Origin: Anaerolineae bacterium
Lineage (GTDB): Bacteria > Chloroflexota > Anaerolineae > B4-G1
Reading direction: 5' to 3'
Assembly: GCA_030612585.1 (NCBI GenBank)
Contig: JAUWNP010000013.1
Location: 1-45,712 of the forward strand
DNA: 45,712 nucleotides
Shown: positions 19,289 through 26,755 of the stretch, in pieces
Layout: each line of letters starts with the position of its first letter
Numbering within the stretch: position 1 is the stretch's first letter
Notes under the pieces: generated by a model
What the model saw: the letters and a program-made list of their open reading frames with translations, nothing else
Database searches by the model: none
What the model was told of the DNA's origin: nothing
Translations under genes and position numbers: made by a program

Positions 19289-19563
19289 TGGTCGTATTGT
19301 GGCTGTTTGCCGGCGGTGCGGTGGGTGCGTTGAACGGACTGACTCTGTGGTGGACGGTGGCCAGCCTGCAACCCTCCGCGCCAGGCCACGCCGTGGCCTG
19401 GGTTCTGGGGAGCACGCTGCTGCGCTGGGGCCTGGCCGCCGGCCTGCTGATCGCCGCGCTGCAGCGCGGTATCCTGCCCGCCCTGCTGGCCTTCGCTGGC
19501 CTGTGGTTGGCCCGCTGGGGAACCATTTGTAGTGCGCACTTGAGTGCGCGTTCGGAGCGCTGA
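19288..19563 (+). CDS. atpR: AtpR membrane protein of N-type ATPase set 1
   Basis: A 91-residue protein with three membrane helices and arginines inside the second and third (LGSTLLRWGLAAGLL, GLWLARWGTI), matching the AtpR proteins found only in N-type ATPase operons, where they were proposed to pair with the c ring's carboxylates. Start overlaps the AtpQ stop by one base. The last residues (SAHLSARSER) derive from a short repeat. Confidence 0.87.
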   Translation: MVVLWLFAGGAVGALNGLTLWWTVASLQPSAPGHAVAWVLGSTLLRWGLAAGLLIAALQRGILPALLAFAGLWLARWGTICSAHLSARSER

Positions 19564-19607
19564 AATCCGTTACCGTCCTGTTATCCGCTGTTCCTAGGAG
19601 TTGAGAT

Positions 19608-20243
19608 ATGGAAGACTTTTTCCCTCAGGTGGTGTTCACCATCTTCGGCATCCCGGTGCGCGACACAGTCATCTCGACCTGGATCATGATGGCCATCATT
19701 GTGGGAGCAGCGGCCGTGGTGGGCCGGCGCTGGCCAGCGGCACTGGAGATGATAGTAGACTTTCTGATTGGCACCATCTCCAGCGTGATGGGGCGACCCG
19801 TCGAGCCGTACCTGCCGTTCCTGGGGACGTTGACCATCTTTATCGCCGTTGCCAACGTCATCGGCATCGTGCCCCTCGTGGTCTCCCCCACCCGCGACAT
19901 CAACACGCCAGCGGCACTGGCGTTGGTCGTCTTCTTCTCGGTCTACTACTTCGGCGTCCGCGCCAAGGGACTGCGGGGCTACTTCAAAGGCCTGGCCTCA
20001 CCGATCTTTATGCTGCCTATGGAACTGATCAGCCACGTCAGCCGTGCCCTGTCGCTCACCTTGCGCCTCTTCGGTAACATCATCAGTACCGAATTGATCG
20101 TGGCGGTCGTCTTCGCGCTGGTGCCGTTGATCGCGCCGCTGCCACTGGTCGCCTTCAGTATGTTCACCGGCATTTTGCAGGCCTACATCTTCACCGTCCT
20201 GGCCGCCGTCTACATCGGCGCGGCATTGGAGGCCAACGAATAA
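19608..20243 (+). CDS. atpB: N-type ATPase set 1, Fo subunit a
   Basis: A 211-residue subunit a, short for the family as usual in N-type sets. The essential Arg is in LSLTLRLFGNII. The last helices (FSMFTGILQAYIFTVLAAVYIGAALE) are typical. It forms the ion half-channels facing the c ring. ATG 19608 follows TAGGAG. Confidence 0.95.
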   Translation: MEDFFPQVVFTIFGIPVRDTVISTWIMMAIIVGAAAVVGRRWPAALEMIVDFLIGTISSVMGRPVEPYLPFLGTLTIFIAVANVIGIVPLVVSPTRDINTPAALALVVFFSVYYFGVRAKGLRGYFKGLASPIFMLPMELISHVSRALSLTLRLFGNIISTELIVAVVFALVPLIAPLPLVAFSMFTGILQAYIFTVLAAVYIGAALEANE

Positions 20244-20311
20244 CCAATGACCAATCACGAACCTACGAATTTACGAATCTACGAATCTACGAACAAGGAG
20301 GGAATTCACAC
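20244..20311. repeat. Tandem-repeat spacer between atpB and atpE
   Basis: ACGAATCT/ACGAATTT units are repeated four times (CTACGAATTTACGAATCTACG and so on) before the AAGGAGGGAA ribosome site of atpE. Similar low-complexity spacers sit at 39640-39857 and 40143-40250. Confidence 0.6.
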
Positions 20312-20584
20312 ATGGCAGAGATGGACCCTGGAACGTTGATCACTGTAGTCACCATCATCGTATCGGGTGTGGGCATCTTGCTGGGCACGCTCACCCCGGC
20401 GCTCGTCGAGGGACGGGCGGTGCTCAAAGCGCTGGAAGGGATGACCCGTCAACCCGAGGCCGCCAACGACCTGCGCACGACACTGCTCATCTCAATGGCA
20501 TTGTTGGAGTCGACGGCGATTTACGTGTTACTGATCTGTCTGATCCTGATCTTCGCCAACCCACTGCTCGATCGTTTCTTCTAG
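20312..20584 (+). CDS. atpE: N-type ATPase set 1, Fo subunit c
   Basis: A 90-residue two-helix c subunit. The ion-binding motif is LLESTAIYVL on helix 2, with the carboxylate Glu followed by Ser and Thr and a Tyr five residues after the Glu. On helix 1 the position that is Gln32 in sodium-binding Propionigenium c is Glu (LVEGRAVLKALEGMTRQPEA), giving two carboxylates per monomer. Family knowledge: this double-carboxylate pattern is reported for N-type ATPases and fits sodium binding. The ribosome site is AAGGAGGGAA. Confidence 0.95.
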   Translation: MAEMDPGTLITVVTIIVSGVGILLGTLTPALVEGRAVLKALEGMTRQPEAANDLRTTLLISMALLESTAIYVLLICLILIFANPLLDRFF

Positions 20585-20594
20585 GGGCTAGCGG

Positions 20595-21377
20595 ATGCTA
20601 AATCTGGACATTTGGACAATCGCTTTTCAAATCATCAATTTCCTGGCCCTGGTCGCGGCGCTCTACTATCTTCTTTTCCGGCCGGTGATGCGCAACGTGA
20701 AAGAACGCGCGGCCGAGAAAGAACAGTTGGCCCACGAGTTAGCCCAGGAGCGCCAGGAGGCAGCCAGGTTGCAGGCCGAACTGGAGACACGGTTGGCACA
20801 CGCTGACGAGGAAGTTGCCGCCATCATCGCCACGGCGCGGGAGCAGGCGGAGGCCGAGCGAAAGGCGCTCCTACAAGAGACACAGGCCGAGGTCGAACGT
20901 TTCCTGGTCGAGGCCCACGCCGACGCTCACCGGCTGCGACAACAGGCTGTGGATGAGTTCCACGACGACTTGTTGGATGCTATCCTGGAAATCAGCGGCT
21001 GGGCGATCGGTCGCACAGCGCCGCCGGAGGTGCACGAGACGCTAGTCCAGCAACTCAGCGACCGTATCTGGGAACTGGGGCGCAGCGAGATGGAGCGGGT
21101 GGAGACGTTCCGGCGTGCGCTGGGTGACCGCACCCCCACGGCCTACGTGACGACCGCGCGCCCCCTCTCGCCGGAACAGCAGGGGTTGCTGGCCCGCACC
21201 TTCACCGCGCTGGCCGACCTCCACGTGAACCTGGAGTTGAAGACCGACCCCTCGTTGGCCGCCGGGATAAAGGTGCGCCTGGGCGACACGTTGGTGGATC
21301 ACTCTATCGGCGGACAACTGGCCGAGTTGCGTGAAACCGTCTCAATGGCACTTAAGGAGCGCATGGCCGGTGAGTGA
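20595..21377 (+). CDS. atpF: N-type ATPase set 1, Fo subunit b with delta-like C-terminus
   Basis: A 260-residue protein. One membrane helix (about 6-28), a long charged coiled coil (about 35-135), then a domain ending in LKTDPSLAAGIKVRLGDTLVDHSIGGQLAEL. That ending is the hallmark of the F1 delta C-terminus, so b and delta functions are combined; no separate atpH is present. It overlaps the alpha gene start by eight bases. Confidence 0.93.
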   Translation: MLNLDIWTIAFQIINFLALVAALYYLLFRPVMRNVKERAAEKEQLAHELAQERQEAARLQAELETRLAHADEEVAAIIATAREQAEAERKALLQETQAEVERFLVEAHADAHRLRQQAVDEFHDDLLDAILEISGWAIGRTAPPEVHETLVQQLSDRIWELGRSEMERVETFRRALGDRTPTAYVTTARPLSPEQQGLLARTFTALADLHVNLELKTDPSLAAGIKVRLGDTLVDHSIGGQLAELRETVSMALKERMAGE

Positions 21378-23031
21378 GCAAAGTGTGCGACCCGACATGG
21401 CGTCGCTGCTCCAGGCGCTCCACCAGCAGGCCGGCCAACTGGTCAGCCAGGTGCGCTTCCACGACGTAGGCACGGTGCAGCACGTCGGCGACGGGGTGGC
21501 CACGCTCTCAGGCCTGCCCCACGCGCGCACCGACGAACTGCTGACCTTTCCTACCGGCGTGCGGGGCCTCATCCTCAACCTCGACCACGACCTCATTGAC
21601 GTCATCCTGCTCGGCCCCGACGAGGGCATCCGGGGCGGCGACCTGGTCACCTCCACCGGCGAACGACTGCGCGTGCCGGTGGGACACAAACTGCTGGGCC
21701 GGGTGGTGAACCCGCTGGGCGAGCCCCTGGACGAGCACGGACCGGTGGACGCGGCGAAGTTCCACTACCTGGAGCGTGCCGCGCCGGGCATCGTCGAACG
21801 AGCGCCGGTAGATACACCCTTACACACCGGCCTGAAGACCGTGGATGCGCTCGTGCCCATCGGACGCGGGCAGCGCGAACTGATCGTCGGTGACCGGCAG
21901 ACGGGCAAGACAGCCCTGGCCGTGGACGCCATCCTCAACCAGCGGGACAGCGGCGTGCTGTGCGTCTACGTGACCATCGGCCAGAAGAAGTCCTCCACGC
22001 TGGCCATCATCGAGACGCTACGCCGCCACGAGGCCCTCCCGTACACCATCGTCGTCGTCTCCAGCCCCGACGACCCGCCCGCGTTGCGCTACCTGGCCCC
22101 CTACGCCGGCTGCACGATGGCCGAGTTCCTGATGCACGAGGGGCGCGACGTGTTGATCGTCTACGATGACCTGAGCAAACACGCCGACGCCTATCGTGAA
22201 TTGAGCCTGCTGTTGCGCCGGCCGCCGGGCCGCGAAGCCTACCCCGGCGACATATTCTACCTGCACGCGCGGCTGCTGGAGCGCGCCTGCAAGTTGGCCC
22301 CCCCCTCTCTCCCCCCCATTGGGGGGGAGAGGGGCGAGACATCCCCTCCAATGGGGGGGAGAGAGGGGGGAACATCCCCCCCATTGGGGGGGAGAGGGGG
22401 AGCGACATCCCCCCCAACTGTTGGGGGGGAAAGAGGGGGGGCTGGTGGCGGCTCACTGACAGCGCTGCCCATCGTGGAGATGCAACGTGGCAACATCGCC
22501 GCCTACATCCCCACCAACCTGATCTCCATCAGCGATGGGCAGATCGTACTGGACGCCGGCCTGTTCAATCGCGGCATCAAGCCTGCGGTGAACGTGGGAC
22601 TATCGGTATCGCGTGTGGGCGGGGCAGCACAGACAGTGGCGATGCGTGACGTGGCGCGTAACCTGCGGCTGGAACTGGCGCAGTTCGAAGAGGTGGCTCG
22701 CTTTGCTCGCTTCGGGGCTGAGGTGGACGAGACCACACAGCGCCAGATCCGGCGCGGCGAGCGCTTGCGGGCCGTGCTCAAGCAGCCTGCCCACCAGCCG
22801 CTCTCGCTGGCTGCGCAGGTCGTGGTTCTGCTGGCGGCCACCGAGGGATACCTCGACGAGGTCGCGCTCGAGGAGGTGCCCGCCTTTGAAAGCGGGCTCC
22901 TGACCCGCTTCGAGGCTGAGCATCCAGGATCTCATTACCAAATCAATCGCAGCGGTGAACTACCGGCAGAGATGCGAGAGATGTTGGTGGAGACGATGAC
23001 CACACAGTCTGGCTCGAGGGGCTCGCCCTGA
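21370..23031 (+). CDS. atpA: N-type ATPase set 1, F1 alpha subunit, first copy
   Basis: A 553-residue non-catalytic alpha subunit. Walker A is GDRQTGKTALAVD and the arginine-finger segment is GLSVSRVGGAAQ. GTG 21370 (SEQSVRPD) is chosen because the second copy begins MSEQGVQPD; the longer frame lies inside atpF. After LERACKL about 48 residues of repeat peptide (ETSPPMGGREGG and relatives) precede GGGSLTALPI; the alpha of set 3 has only four residues there (SAAY). A near-identical second copy lies 2,061 bases downstream, with a c-di-AMP-receptor-like gene between. All key residues are intact, so it should be functional unless the insert disturbs packing. Confidence 0.95.
   Translation: MSEQSVRPDMASLLQALHQQAGQLVSQVRFHDVGTVQHVGDGVATLSGLPHARTDELLTFPTGVRGLILNLDHDLIDVILLGPDEGIRGGDLVTSTGERLRVPVGHKLLGRVVNPLGEPLDEHGPVDAAKFHYLERAAPGIVERAPVDTPLHTGLKTVDALVPIGRGQRELIVGDRQTGKTALAVDAILNQRDSGVLCVYVTIGQKKSSTLAIIETLRRHEALPYTIVVVSSPDDPPALRYLAPYAGCTMAEFLMHEGRDVLIVYDDLSKHADAYRELSLLLRRPPGREAYPGDIFYLHARLLERACKLAPPSLPPIGGERGETSPPMGGREGGTSPPLGGRGGATSPPTVGGERGGAGGGSLTALPIVEMQRGNIAAYIPTNLISISDGQIVLDAGLFNRGIKPAVNVGLSVSRVGGAAQTVAMRDVARNLRLELAQFEEVARFARFGAEVDETTQRQIRRGERLRAVLKQPAHQPLSLAAQVVVLLAATEGYLDEVALEEVPAFESGLLTRFEAEHPGSHYQINRSGELPAEMREMLVETMTTQSGSRGSP
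22297..22444. repeat. C/G-rich tandem element inserted in atpA copy 1
   Basis: Four or so diverged copies of a roughly 33-base unit centred on CCCCCCATTGGGGGGG, each encoding TSPPLGGREGA-like peptide. Length stays in frame. Runs of seven or more G on the coding strand could form hairpins or G-quadruplexes in DNA or mRNA. Confidence 0.85.
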
Positions 23032-23083
23032 GCCTCGCTCTGAGTACTACAGTCGAAGGGACAGCCGAAGGGAGAAGAGGGCA

Positions 23084-23404
23084 ATGAAAATGGTTATGGC
23101 CGTAGTACCACGAGACGAGGCTGGACGCGTCATCGAGGCACTGGTTGCCGCCGGTCACACGGCGACCTTCAGCGATAGTCGCGGCGGTATGCTGCGCCAG
23201 GCCCAACAGATGCTCTTCATCGCCGTGGAAGAGCAAGACCTGGAGCGAGTCCTGACCATCATCCGCGACAACTGCCACTCGCAAGTCGTCGTCGAGCCCG
23301 GCGAGCCAAGAACACCATTCTCGCTTGGCTCCGTACCCGTGACGGCTGAACTGGGCGGGGCAGTGGTATTCATCTGGGACCTCGACCGCTACGAGACCTA
23401 TTGA
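23084..23404 (+). CDS. DarA/PstA-like (c-di-AMP receptor family) protein, diverged
   Basis: A 106-residue PII-like protein. The ferredoxin-like core is visible: MKMVMAVVPRDEAGRVIEAL, a loop with RGGMLRQAQQMLFIAVEEQ, EQDLERVLTIIRDNC, and the last strand ELGGAVVFIWDLDRYE. This is the cyclic-di-AMP receptor family (DUF970), not GlnB: there is no uridylylation T-loop. The ligand loop is GGMLR where receptors have GGFLR, so binding may be altered. It sits between two alpha-subunit genes of a rotary ATPase, in the same direction, which suggests a regulatory role on that enzyme (inference). Confidence 0.82.
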   Translation: MKMVMAVVPRDEAGRVIEALVAAGHTATFSDSRGGMLRQAQQMLFIAVEEQDLERVLTIIRDNCHSQVVVEPGEPRTPFSLGSVPVTAELGGAVVFIWDLDRYETY

Positions 23405-23430
23405 GCGTGGGGGGGGAGCGGGGGGGGCTA

Positions 23431-25137
23431 ATGAGTGAACAGGGTGTGCAGCCCGACGTAACGTCGCTGCTCCAGGCACTCCGCCAGCAGGCCGGCCAAC
23501 TGGCCAGCCAGATGCGCTTCCACGAGATCGGCATCGTGCAGCGCGTCGGCGACGGCGTAGCCACGCTCTCAGGCCTGCCCCACGCGCGCACCGACGAACT
23601 GCTGACCTTTCCCACCGGCGTGCGGGGCCTCATTCTCAACCTCGGCCACGATCTCATTGACGTGATCCTGCTCGGCCCCGACGAGGGCATCCAAGGCGGC
23701 GACCTGGTCACCTCCACCGGCGAACGACTGCGCGTGCCGGTGGGACACAGCCTGCTGGGCCGGGTGGTCAACCCGCTGGGTGAGCCCCTGGACGAGCGCG
23801 GACCGATAGACGCGGCGAAGTTCCACTACCTGGAGCGTGACGCGCCGGGTATCGTCGAACGAGCGCCGGTAGATACACCCTTACACACCGGCCTGAAGAC
23901 CGTGGATGCGCTCGTGCCCATCGGACGCGGGCAGCGCGAACTGATCGTCGGCGACCGCCAGACGGGCAAGACCACCCTGGCCGTGGACGCCATCCTCAAC
24001 CAGCGGGACAGCGGCGTGCCGTGCGTCTACGTGACCATCGGCCAGAAGAAGTCCTCCACACTGGCCGTCATCGAGACGCTGCGCCGCCACGAGGCCCTCC
24101 CGTACACCATCGTCGTCGTCTCCAGCCCCGACGACCCGCCCGCGTTGCGTTACCTGGCCCCCTACGCTGGCTGTACGATGGCCGAGTTCTTGATGTACGA
24201 AGGGCGCGACGTGTTGATCGTCTACGATGACCTGAGCAAACACGCCGCCGCCTATCGTGAACTGAGCCTGCTGTTGCGCCGGCCGCCGGGCCGCGAAGCC
24301 TACCCCGGCGACATCCACTACCTGCACGCGCGGCTGCTGGAGCGTGCCTGCAAGTTAGCCCCCCCCTCCATCCCCCCCAACAGGGGGGAGAGGGGCGAGA
24401 CATCCCCCCCATTGGGAGGGAGAGCGGGGGCGACATCCCCCCCATTGGGGGGGAGAGAGGGGGCGACATCCCCCCCATTGGGGGGGAGAGAGGGGGCGAC
24501 ATCCCCCCCAACTGTTGGGGGGGAAAGAGGGGGGGCAGGTGGCGGCTCGTTGACAGCGCTGCCTATCGTAGAGACGCGGCGCGGCAACCTCGTCGCTTAC
24601 ATCCCCACTAACTTGATCTGTGCCACTGACATGCGTATTGTGCTCGATTCTGACCTCTTCAACCATGGAGTGAAGCCCGCGGTGAACGTGGGGCAGTCAG
24701 TATCGCGCGTGGGCGGGACGTCGCAGACAGCGGCGATGCGCGTCGTGGCACGCCACCTGCGGCTGCAACTGGCGCAGTTCGAAGAGGTGGCCCGCTTTGC
24801 TCGCTTCGGCATCGAGGTAGACGAAGCCACACAGCGCCAGATCCGGCGCGGCGAGCGCTTGCGGGCCGTGCTCAAGCAGCCCGCCCATCAGCCGCTCTCG
24901 CTGGCTGCGCAGGTCGTGGTTCTGCTGGCAGCCATCGAGGGGGCTCTCGACGATGTCGCGCTCGAAGACGTGCCCGCCTTTGAAAGCGGGCTCCTGACCC
25001 GCTTCGAGGCCAAGCACGCTGAGATTGGCCACCAGATCAATCGCACCGGCGAACTGAGCGAGGAGACAAGAGAGACATTGACAGCCGTGATCACCGACTA
25101 TTGCGCAGCCAGCAATTCCCGGTATGATCAGACCTGA
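23431..25137 (+). CDS. atpA: N-type ATPase set 1, F1 alpha subunit, second copy
   Basis: A 568-residue alpha subunit, very similar to the copy at 21370-23031 at DNA level (long identical stretches, for example around the Walker region). Walker A GDRQTGKTTLAVD and the Arg segment GQSVSRVGGTSQ are intact. Differences cluster after residue 400 (LICATDMRIVLDSDLFNHGVKPA). The repeat insert after LERACKL is longer, about 60 residues with four TSPPLGGREGA units. The ATG at 23431 fits copy 1. Tandem duplication is recent or maintained by gene conversion. No family member I know has two alpha genes in one N-type operon. Confidence 0.95.
   Translation: MSEQGVQPDVTSLLQALRQQAGQLASQMRFHEIGIVQRVGDGVATLSGLPHARTDELLTFPTGVRGLILNLGHDLIDVILLGPDEGIQGGDLVTSTGERLRVPVGHSLLGRVVNPLGEPLDERGPIDAAKFHYLERDAPGIVERAPVDTPLHTGLKTVDALVPIGRGQRELIVGDRQTGKTTLAVDAILNQRDSGVPCVYVTIGQKKSSTLAVIETLRRHEALPYTIVVVSSPDDPPALRYLAPYAGCTMAEFLMYEGRDVLIVYDDLSKHAAAYRELSLLLRRPPGREAYPGDIHYLHARLLERACKLAPPSIPPNRGERGETSPPLGGRAGATSPPLGGREGATSPPLGGREGATSPPTVGGERGGAGGGSLTALPIVETRRGNLVAYIPTNLICATDMRIVLDSDLFNHGVKPAVNVGQSVSRVGGTSQTAAMRVVARHLRLQLAQFEEVARFARFGIEVDEATQRQIRRGERLRAVLKQPAHQPLSLAAQVVVLLAAIEGALDDVALEDVPAFESGLLTRFEAKHAEIGHQINRTGELSEETRETLTAVITDYCAASNSRYDQT
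24358..24543. repeat. C/G-rich tandem element inserted in atpA copy 2
   Basis: Same element as at 22297-22444 but with more and more regular 33-base units. The unit number differs between the two copies, so the array expands or contracts in multiples that keep the frame. Confidence 0.85.
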
Positions 25138-25203
25138 CAGGTTTTTACCTATGACGAAATTCGTGGAAACCTGTCAGATCTTGACGCCAAAACGGGAATT
25201 GCT
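25111..25203. repeat. Nested inverted repeat between atpA copy 2 and atpG
   Basis: Outer arms AGCAATTCCCG (25111-25121) and CGGGAATTGCT (25193-25203); inner arms CTGACAGGTTT (25134-25144) and AAACCTGTCAG (25167-25177). The left arms overlap the end of the alpha reading frame, whose last residues (ASNSRYDQT) are therefore repeat-derived. Confidence 0.7.
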
Positions 25204-25242
25204 GTTGCACAGCCCGGCTTAAAGGGAAAAACGGATAAGAGT

Positions 25243-26145
25243 ATGGAAGATCTGGAGCGCGCCGAGAAGCGCCTCGACAACATCTGCACCGTCGAGCCCA
25301 TCCTGAGTGCCCTGCGTACCGTCTCGTTGGGGAGTTGGCGGGCGGCGCTTAAGCGGAAAGATAGCATGCGCCGTTACGAGGAGCGGTTGGCGGCCACGTT
25401 ACCCGCATTGCTGCCTCATCTGCCAGCCGATCGGCGCACCGCACGCTCCCCCCTTTCATCCCCCCCATTGGGGGGGAAAGAGGGGGGGATGCAAATCGCG
25501 GCCTTGGTGGTCGGGAGCGAACGCGGGCTGTGTGGCCGATTCAACGCGGCAGTCGTCAAGCGCGCCGAGTCATACCTGGCCGAGCAGGAGGCGGACGGCG
25601 CGCAGGTGGAACTCATGGCGTTGGGGACTCGAGTATGTCGTTTCTTCCAGCGACGAGAGCGGCCTCTGGCATGGTCAAGCGCGCTATCGGTGACCGCGCT
25701 GCCGCACTATCGCCTAGCATTCGATCTAACCCACGGGTGGCTGACGCGCTACGAGAAACGCGAACTGGACGCGGTTGACCTGGTCTACAACGCCTATCAC
25801 GGTACGGGCCGCTACGAGCCGACGGTGGCACGGCTGATCCCACCCACGTTGCCCGCACCCGGCCCTGATACGCTGCCCTGGCCGCCTCCAATCATTGAGA
25901 CCGACCCGCTGAGCCTGTACGCCCGTGTAGTCGAGCAGTGGGCAGCAATCAGCCTGTACGGGCTGCTGCTGGAGTCGGCCGCTGCGGTGCACTCGACGCG
26001 CTTCCAACTTATGGAAGCAGCCACCCAGAACGCCGAACGGCTGATTTCCGAATTGACGCTGGCGGTCCAAACGGCCCGCCAACAGGCGATCACGCAGGAG
26101 ATGCAAGAATTGGCAGTCGGGGCGGGACTGATCGGCCCGCGGTGA
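25243..26145 (+). CDS. atpG: N-type ATPase set 1, F1 gamma subunit
   Basis: A 300-residue gamma subunit. The N-terminal helix (DNICTVEPILSALRTVSLGSW), the Rossmann-like core with GSERGLCGRFN, and the C-terminal helix with LYGLLLESAAAVHSTRFQLM and MEAATQNAERLI are present. Between N-terminal helix and core a repeat insert reads RSPLSSPPLGGKEGG (about 25444-25493). The last gene of set 1. Confidence 0.93.
   Translation: MEDLERAEKRLDNICTVEPILSALRTVSLGSWRAALKRKDSMRRYEERLAATLPALLPHLPADRRTARSPLSSPPLGGKEGGMQIAALVVGSERGLCGRFNAAVVKRAESYLAEQEADGAQVELMALGTRVCRFFQRRERPLAWSSALSVTALPHYRLAFDLTHGWLTRYEKRELDAVDLVYNAYHGTGRYEPTVARLIPPTLPAPGPDTLPWPPPIIETDPLSLYARVVEQWAAISLYGLLLESAAAVHSTRFQLMEAATQNAERLISELTLAVQTARQQAITQEMQELAVGAGLIGPR
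25444..25493. repeat. C/G-rich element inserted in atpG of set 1
   Basis: One unit of the CCCCCCATTGGGGGGG element (encoding SPLSSPPLGGKEGG), in frame, between the N-terminal helix and the gamma core. Confidence 0.8.
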
Positions 26146-26149
26146 ACGT

Positions 26150-26322
26150 GTGGGACAAATTGGTAACTTGTCCGTGATCTAGGGCGTTCCCGGCGCCATA
26201 GTTGCCCTCGTAGAGGTCGTCCATCGTCCTGCCATAAGAAGTCACCATACTCAGTCTCGATCACCCCGGTCTTGACGAAATACTGTTGGAAGGCGGCGGT
26301 TACACCGGAGTGCTTGCTACGC
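26150..26322 (-). pseudogene. Decayed HEPN-domain gene
   Basis: On the minus strand RSKHSGVTAAFQQYFVKTG and VIETEYGDF read like the HEPN domain of MNT/HEPN toxin-type proteins. After GDF the frame is lost; one frame over, YGRTMDDLYEGNYGAGNAL continues the match. Removing 13 bases (TATGGTGACTTCT, apparently extra before TATGGCAGG) would restore EYGRTMDDLYEGNYG. There is no start codon or full domain. A remnant that predates, or was cut by, insertion of the neighbouring ATPase operons. Confidence 0.6.
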
Positions 26323-26330
26323 CCCCCCCC

Positions 26331-26359
26331 TTGACAACACCTAACCTGAGTGCTACAAT
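26331..26359 (+). promoter_or_regulatory. Promoter of the V-type ATPase operon
   Basis: TTGACA (26331-26336), exactly 17 bases, TACAAT (26354-26359): a near-consensus sigma70 promoter. Transcription should start near 26366, about 68 bases before the first gene. Set 2 is therefore probably transcribed independently of set 1. Confidence 0.8.
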
Positions 26360-26433
26360 CTCCCTGCCGCCGAGCACCGCTGGCCCAGCGTTGCAGCGGC
26401 GATGTTTCTATTGGGGAGGAGATTGGAAGAAGA

Positions 26434-26751
26434 GTGAGCCAGGAAACCATTGCCCGCATATTGGCCATAGAACAAGAGGCCGCGAAAGTCCACGACGATG
26501 CCCAGCGCCAGGCTGTGCGCATGATCAAGGAGGCCGAGAGCGCAGGTGCCGCCTTGCGTGAGCAGACCCTGACACATGCCCGCCAGCAGGCGGGACAGAT
26601 TGTCGCTGCAGGGCAAGAAGCGGCCGAGGCCGAGCGATCACGCGCAGTCGCACAGGCAGAAGCGGAGGCCCAACGTATGGAGACACTGGCCGCAGACCAC
26701 TTCGACCAGGCCGTGAACTTTGTGCTCGACCAGGTTGCAGGGCGCAAATAG
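26434..26751 (+). CDS. V-type ATPase peripheral stalk subunit H/G
   Basis: A 105-residue, almost wholly helical and charged protein (Ala/Glu/Gln/Arg rich) with heptad character, as expected for the V/A-type stalk subunit H (G) that pairs with subunit E. GTG 26434 (SQETIARILAIEQEA) is the best start; purine-rich GGAAGAAGA precedes it. First gene of the V-type set, five bases before subunit C. Confidence 0.8.
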   Translation: MSQETIARILAIEQEAAKVHDDAQRQAVRMIKEAESAGAALREQTLTHARQQAGQIVAAGQEAAEAERSRAVAQAEAEAQRMETLAADHFDQAVNFVLDQVAGRK

Positions 26752-26755
26752 CGCC

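Noticed and set aside
23084..23404. Considered as GlnB/GlnK nitrogen PII protein
   Set aside because: No uridylylation T-loop or B-loop signature; the GGMLR loop and last strand GGAVVFIWD fit the c-di-AMP receptor family instead.
22297..24543. Tandem arrays in the alpha genes considered as a CRISPR array
   Set aside because: The units are contiguous, about 33 bases, without unique spacers, and stay in frame with the alpha protein.
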